DNA of 34,695 bases from a virus. This document shows positions 29,897-34,695 of this stretch, in pieces (position 1 is the stretch's first letter; each line of letters starts with the position of its first letter). The stretch spans positions 1-34,695 of the IMG/VR virus record IMGVR_UViG_3300030107_003094; one strand, 5' to 3'. The notes under the pieces are model-generated. The model had not been told where the DNA came from. It made no database searches and was given only the letters and a program-made list of their open reading frames with translations. The translations under genes and the position numbers were made by a program.

Positions 29897-32142
29897 TGGC
29901 AAGAAAAACAAAAAAATTAGTAGACAACGTTGTAGAGCTTTTTAGAAAAGCTAATTCTAGTGAAAGACAAAAATGGCAAACTGATTCTCAAAAAAATTAT
30001 GAATTTTTCTTAGGAGACCAATTAACAGCTCAAGAAAAAGAAAATCTAGAATCTGCAGGTATGCCAGATTTTATAATAAATAGAATTACTCCAGTTATTG
30101 AAATGATGAAATTTTTTGCAACTGCAAATAATCCTAGATGGCAAGCAGTTGGAGTGGAAGGAAGTGATTCTGATGTAGCTGCTTTACATTCTGACATAGC
30201 AGATTATTGTTGGAATAATTCAAATGGTACTAGTTTATACTCTTCTGTTATACAAGACGCTTTAGTAAAAGGAGTCGGATATATGCAAGTGGATGTTGAC
30301 CCTGACCAAGACAGAGGAATGGGTGAAGTTGTATTTAATACAGTTGACCCTTTTGATGTTTACGTTGACCCAACATCAAGAGATTTTTTATTTAGGGATG
30401 CTAATTATATTATAGTTAAAAAAGATATGCCAAAAGAACAATTAATTAAGTTGTTTCCAGATAGTAAAAGAAAAATTAAAAATGCAAATCCTAATAATTT
30501 AAGTAATAATGATTATAGTCAAAGAGATATTGTTGATAGTGATTTAATATTAAACGCAGATGTAAGAAGTTCTTCATATACAAAAGATGGAAAAGATGAT
30601 GAAATATTAGATTATTACGAGGCTTACTTTAAAGAAAAAGTAGCTTATATGAATTTGTTTGTAAACAAACCTCCATCAGTTGAGGAAATGAAACAAATAG
30701 AATCACAAGCTGAGCAAACAATAGAAGATATGAGAAAAGAAATGGTTGTTCAACTTGAAGAACAAAAATTGCAACTTAGTCAATCTGTGCAACAAGGTGA
30801 AATGATAGAGGAAAGAGCAATGCTAGAGATTGAAAAATCTCAAAGAGCAATGGAAGCTGAGTTAGAACAAAGAAGAATTGTATTAACAAGTCAAATGCAA
30901 GAAGCTCAAACAAGAGTAGAAAATGTTGTTGTGACTGAAGTAGAATATAATCTTTTAATGGAAGATGAAAATCTATCGGCAAATATAGTTGATGCAATTA
31001 AATTTTATGAAAATAGAGTAAATCTTGTTACAATAATAGGCGATAAACTTTTATTTGATGGAATATTACAAGTTAGTGAATATCCAATTATCCCTTTTGT
31101 ATATCAACATACAGGCACTCCATTTCCACTAGGAGCTGTTTCTCCTTTAGTTGGCAAACAAAGAGAATTAAATAAAGCTCATCAAATAATGATTCATAAT
31201 GCTAATTTAGCTTCTAATCTTAGATGGATGTATGAAGAAGGTTCTGTACCAGAAGAAGAATGGGAAAAATATTCATCATCCCCTGGTGCTTTATTAAAAT
31301 ACAGACAAGGATTTGCTCCTCCACAACCTGTTCAACCATTGCCTCTTAATTCAGCTTTCTATGGAATTACTCAAAATGCAAAAAGCGATATGGAATACAC
31401 ATCTGGAATATATTCTTCTATGCAAGGAGATGTGGGTGCTTCTCCAGAAACGTATAGAGGATTATTGGCAATGGATGAATATGGTACAAGAAGAATTAAA
31501 GCGTGGATGCAAGGAGTCATTGAACCTTCATTAGAACATCTAGGAAAGATTTTTAAAGATTTTGCTCAAGATACATATCAAGCTCATAAGGTATTCAGAT
31601 TAGTTCAACCGAATAATATTAACGAAGAAAAAAGTGTTGAAATAAATGTTCCTATATTTAACGATTATGGAGAATCTGTAGAAAAATGGAACGATTACGC
31701 TTCTTCTAAATTTGATGTTAGAATTATCGGAGGTTCTACATTACCTTTAAATAGATGGGCCCTTCTAGAAGAGTATTTTAAATGGTATCAATCAGGTCTT
31801 ATAGACGACATAGCTATGATAGCTGAAACTGATATAAGAAATAAAGAGTCAATTATTAAAAGAAAAAGTGTTTATATGCAATTAAGAAATCAATTAGAAG
31901 AACTTAATAATGTTCTAACTGATAGAGAAGGAACTATAGAAACATTAGAGCGTCAATTAGTGCAATCTGGAATTAATAGTAAAGTAAAAGACGCTGATAT
32001 GAGAATACAAAAAGACTTACTTGAAACGGAAACTGCACAAAGCATGTTCCGTGAGAAACTAAAAAATGATACTAGTTTAAAAATTAAAGAACTTGGACTT
32101 GCTGTTTCAGATGCTAAGAAAAAACAAACAGCAACAAAATAG
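29896..32142 (+). CDS. Portal protein (P22-like)
   Basis: This 748-residue protein has a P22-type portal start (helices, then FIINRITPVIEMM, PRWQAVG and VDPFDVYVDPTSR), typical of the ring through which DNA enters the head. A charged coiled-coil-like segment rich in Glu and Gln occupies about residues 259-345. The C-terminal 85 residues are again a long helix, fitting the barrel of P22-like portals. The length is close to P22 (725 residues). Its ATG overlaps the peptidase stop. Confidence 0.85.
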   Translation: MARKTKKLVDNVVELFRKANSSERQKWQTDSQKNYEFFLGDQLTAQEKENLESAGMPDFIINRITPVIEMMKFFATANNPRWQAVGVEGSDSDVAALHSDIADYCWNNSNGTSLYSSVIQDALVKGVGYMQVDVDPDQDRGMGEVVFNTVDPFDVYVDPTSRDFLFRDANYIIVKKDMPKEQLIKLFPDSKRKIKNANPNNLSNNDYSQRDIVDSDLILNADVRSSSYTKDGKDDEILDYYEAYFKEKVAYMNLFVNKPPSVEEMKQIESQAEQTIEDMRKEMVVQLEEQKLQLSQSVQQGEMIEERAMLEIEKSQRAMEAELEQRRIVLTSQMQEAQTRVENVVVTEVEYNLLMEDENLSANIVDAIKFYENRVNLVTIIGDKLLFDGILQVSEYPIIPFVYQHTGTPFPLGAVSPLVGKQRELNKAHQIMIHNANLASNLRWMYEEGSVPEEEWEKYSSSPGALLKYRQGFAPPQPVQPLPLNSAFYGITQNAKSDMEYTSGIYSSMQGDVGASPETYRGLLAMDEYGTRRIKAWMQGVIEPSLEHLGKIFKDFAQDTYQAHKVFRLVQPNNINEEKSVEINVPIFNDYGESVEKWNDYASSKFDVRIIGGSTLPLNRWALLEEYFKWYQSGLIDDIAMIAETDIRNKESIIKRKSVYMQLRNQLEELNNVLTDREGTIETLERQLVQSGINSKVKDADMRIQKDLLETETAQSMFREKLKNDTSLKIKELGLAVSDAKKKQTATK

Positions 32143-32182
32143 TTTTCTTTTTTATATTCGTATCATAAATTAAGGAGTAAAA

Positions 32183-33052
32183 ATGACTGAAACTCAAACA
32201 GACAACCTAAACGCAGAAGAAATGTTCCCTGCTGATAGCCCTGCAGAAAGTACAGTTCCTAACGCTGACGATTTTTTTGAAGCTCTTGACCGAAAGGTAA
32301 ATCAAGGTATACTGGAGCCAGAAGAGACCACAGCATCAAATGTTCAACAATTAGAATCTGAGCCAACCTCAGAAATGAGCCCTCAACAGGATGCTAATGG
32401 AGAACATAATTGGGAAAAAAGATACGCTGATTCAAGCAATGAAGCTAAAAAATTAAACGGACAGCTAAAAGAACTTGAACCATACGTTCCTATTCTCAAT
32501 GCAATGAAACAAGACCCTAATTTAATTTCTCATGTTAGAAATTATTTTGAGGGTGGTGGTGAAACGCCCAAAAGTGTCAAAGAACAACTTGGCTTAGATG
32601 AAGACTTTATTTTTGACGCAGATGAAGCTGTTACAGATAATGAATCTAGCTCAGCTAAAGTTCTTCAGTCTGTTATAGATGGAGCTGTTCAAAGAAAGTT
32701 GACTGGTTTTGCTCAGAATCAGCAAAAAGTTGCTGAAACTCAAAATGCAGAAAGAACTTTTAAAGAACAGCATAATATGACAAATGAAGAATGGAATGAG
32801 TTTGTAGATTATAGTAAATCTAGAACTCTTACGCTTGACGATATTTATTATCTAAAAAACAGAGACAATCGAGATAAGCAAGTGGCAAATTCAACTCGTC
32901 AAGAGATGAAAGACCAAATGCAAAGAGTTAGAAATAAGCCTCAATCAGTAGCTAAAGCAGGTAGTCAAGGGACTCCACAAAGGTCTGGTGACGACAATAT
33001 CTTTGATTCAATTTTGGGAATTGACAAAGAACTGGATTCAATGTTTGGATGA
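32183..33052 (+). CDS. Scaffolding protein
   Basis: This 289-residue protein between portal and major capsid is acidic at the start (many Glu/Asp/Ser/Pro), helical in the middle (NWEKRYADSSNEAKKLNGQL), and ends with a short basic patch and DDNIFDSILGIDKELDSMF. This composition and position fit phage scaffolds that guide capsid assembly and then leave. AAGGAG lies seven bases before the ATG. The 40-base gap upstream holds only AT-rich DNA and the SD. Confidence 0.75.
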   Translation: MTETQTDNLNAEEMFPADSPAESTVPNADDFFEALDRKVNQGILEPEETTASNVQQLESEPTSEMSPQQDANGEHNWEKRYADSSNEAKKLNGQLKELEPYVPILNAMKQDPNLISHVRNYFEGGGETPKSVKEQLGLDEDFIFDADEAVTDNESSSAKVLQSVIDGAVQRKLTGFAQNQQKVAETQNAERTFKEQHNMTNEEWNEFVDYSKSRTLTLDDIYYLKNRDNRDKQVANSTRQEMKDQMQRVRNKPQSVAKAGSQGTPQRSGDDNIFDSILGIDKELDSMFG

Positions 33053-33106
33053 TAACTGTGATGGTTGGACAAGCGTTGATGAAAATAAAATAAAGGTTAT
33101 AATAAA

Positions 33107-34695
33107 ATGGCTGATTATTTTGGCGTCTCCGATGTCTCCAGTTTAACTGAAAGTACCGCGGGTATAGTAGACCCAGGTGGTACTCTTAGTACTGGTGACC
33201 TTAGGAGAAAGTATAACTTTGGTGATAGAGTTAGTGAGTTAGCGATTGCACAAGACCCATTTTTTCGTTTTGTATCAAAATTAGCTAAAAAACCAACTGA
33301 TGACCCTCAGTTTAAATTCACAGAAAGAAGACCTTCTTATCATAAACGCTATGCATATGTTGTAGCTCATGGAACAACTCAAGGTGGGTTGGCTTCATCA
33401 GATGCTACAGTTACTCAAAGCAACGTAGAAGAAGGCGACACTTACTGGGTAAGAATGATGAGTGATTACAAGAACGATGGTAACATCGGTCAAGTATATG
33501 GCTCTTCAACTTCTTTACGAGTGGGTGATAATGGTACTAGACCTAACTTCTTTCTACCGGGTATGATGGTTAAAATTCCTCTACAAACAACAAACACAAA
33601 TGCGGCTACAGCTGCTAATGCGTTTTTAGTAGACGATTACATCGTAGGTAGAATAGAAGCTGCAAATCTTCAATCTGAAGGTTCAACTTCAGCTACAGCT
33701 AATTCAGTTGAGTTGAAATTAACTATTGTAAGAACTTGTTCTGCTAATAGTGAACTTTCTGGTTGGGGTGCTGGTGCAACTGCTCAAAAAGACCTATCTG
33801 CAAATACAGATGATGTTTCAGCTGCTGAATGGAAAAATTTTACCGTTCAACAACTTGAAACAGCTCGTTGTTATGTAGTTGGTAATTCTTGGGGACAAGG
33901 AACTGGATACCCAGAAACTTGGAAAGATAATCCTTTCTCAACAGGAAGTGGTTTAACTCAAATTTGGAAAACAGCTATGGCGATGGATAACACAACTCGT
34001 GCAACTGTCCTAAAGTATGAACCAAATGAGTTTGCAAGAATCTGGCGTGAAAAGTTGATTGAACACAAATGGGATATTGAAACATCTCTATTGTTTGGAA
34101 ATCAATATACAGACGCAGCAGGTATTCAATACACTCAAGGTGGAGTTGATTATGTATTGAGTTATGGAAATCAATTTAGTTTAGCTTTAGCTACTAAAAC
34201 TCAAGATGATTTTCTTGATGATTTATCTCAATTCTTAGACCCACGATACAACAATACAGCAGCTACAATGTTCTTCTGTTCTACAGAAGTATATAACTGG
34301 TTGCATAAGTTAAGTGGTTACTTTGCTAACAATGTTGGTTCAGTACAACCATTTACAGGTGGTACTCCAGATACAACAGCTTCCGACTCTAGTAAGAGTG
34401 TTGGAAGAGCAAATATCGATTTAGTTGGTAGAAAGAAAGCCTTCGGAGTTGATGTTACAGTTATTTCTACACCTTATGGTGATATGAATGTAGCTCGTAA
34501 TGTTCACTTAGATGGTTCTCCAGTTAAGATATTCGCTTGTAACATGAGACATTGTAATTATCGACCATTGGTTGGTAATGGATTGAATCGTGATACTGCA
34601 GTGTATGTAGGAGTTCAAACTCTAGAGAACAGTGGTGTTGACCGAAGGGTTGACTTAATTCAAACAGAAGCTGGGATGGAATGGTCAATGCCAGA
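33107..34695 (+). CDS. Major capsid protein (3'-partial)
   Basis: The frame runs from ATG 33107 (AAAGG ten bases upstream) to the window end, 529 codons without a stop. The start (RVSELAIAQDPFFRFVSKL, followed by FKFTERR) and the region with EFARIWREKLIEHKWDIETSL resemble HK97-fold major capsid proteins; the closest I can recall is the SU10-like group, but this is uncertain. The many Gly, Ala and Thr and the balanced codon use suit a highly expressed structural protein. The C-terminus is missing here. Confidence 0.75.
   Translation, partial: MADYFGVSDVSSLTESTAGIVDPGGTLSTGDLRRKYNFGDRVSELAIAQDPFFRFVSKLAKKPTDDPQFKFTERRPSYHKRYAYVVAHGTTQGGLASSDATVTQSNVEEGDTYWVRMMSDYKNDGNIGQVYGSSTSLRVGDNGTRPNFFLPGMMVKIPLQTTNTNAATAANAFLVDDYIVGRIEAANLQSEGSTSATANSVELKLTIVRTCSANSELSGWGAGATAQKDLSANTDDVSAAEWKNFTVQQLETARCYVVGNSWGQGTGYPETWKDNPFSTGSGLTQIWKTAMAMDNTTRATVLKYEPNEFARIWREKLIEHKWDIETSLLFGNQYTDAAGIQYTQGGVDYVLSYGNQFSLALATKTQDDFLDDLSQFLDPRYNNTAATMFFCSTEVYNWLHKLSGYFANNVGSVQPFTGGTPDTTASDSSKSVGRANIDLVGRKKAFGVDVTVISTPYGDMNVARNVHLDGSPVKIFACNMRHCNYRPLVGNGLNRDTAVYVGVQTLENSGVDRRVDLIQTEAGMEWSMP

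Overview
This window is about 34.7 kb of an AT-rich genome of a double-stranded DNA tailed bacteriophage (Caudoviricetes). It is an internal piece: the left edge cuts the 5' part of a giant gene and the right edge cuts the major capsid gene. The portal resembles the P22 family, which suggests a short-tailed phage, but no tail gene is visible. Most genes have clear Shine-Dalgarno sites (AAGGAG or GGAGG types), so the host probably uses SD-led translation. That argues against Bacteroidetes and fits a low-GC proteobacterium or firmicute. This host assignment is inference. No integrase, repressor or attachment site is seen, so the phage is probably lytic.

Layout. (1) 1-11.3 kb, rightward: two huge, translationally coupled genes. 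The first is at least 2523 residues and carries a SAP/Rho-N-like segment, a GHKL (Hsp90/MutL/MORC-type) ATPase domain, an HExxH metalloprotease motif, and both signatures of a double-psi-beta-barrel (two-barrel) RNA polymerase of the RdRP/YonO/crAss type, including a D-x-D-G-D metal-binding motif. The second, 1229 residues, has no recognised domain. (2) 11.29-11.35 kb: a terminator between convergent units. (3) 11.3-24.8 kb, leftward: about thirty mostly small genes for DNA metabolism. They include a RuvC-like resolvase, DnaB helicase, D12-class DNA adenine methylase, DUF932 protein, MazG-like protein, SSB, Rad52-like annealing protein, Cas4/RecB-like nuclease, a ParB-like protein, a helix-turn-helix protein, and several Cys-rich, membrane and lipoprotein genes. 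(4) 24.82-25.02 kb: a divergent control region. (5) 25.0 kb to the end, rightward: small terminase, a zinc-ribbon metallophosphoesterase, an SNase-type nuclease, large terminase, an M15 peptidase, portal, scaffold and the start of the major capsid gene.

How the genes work together. The leftward block looks like early/middle replication and recombination (helicase, SSB, annealing protein, exonuclease, resolvase). No DNA polymerase or primase is present here. The rightward block is packaging and head assembly, and probably continues through unseen tail genes into the giant genes. A giant polymerase at the far end of the late region would fit a virion-carried RNA polymerase injected with the DNA, as proposed for crAss-like phages and established, with an unrelated fold, for N4.

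Two things stand out as possibly undescribed. One is the combination of GHKL ATPase, metalloprotease and two-barrel polymerase in one polypeptide. The other is a recurrent set of structured, locally GC-richer RNA elements that fill nearly every sizeable gap in the leftward operon. Each is closed by a 6-12 bp stem, and each ends a short distance upstream of the ribosome-binding site of the next gene.
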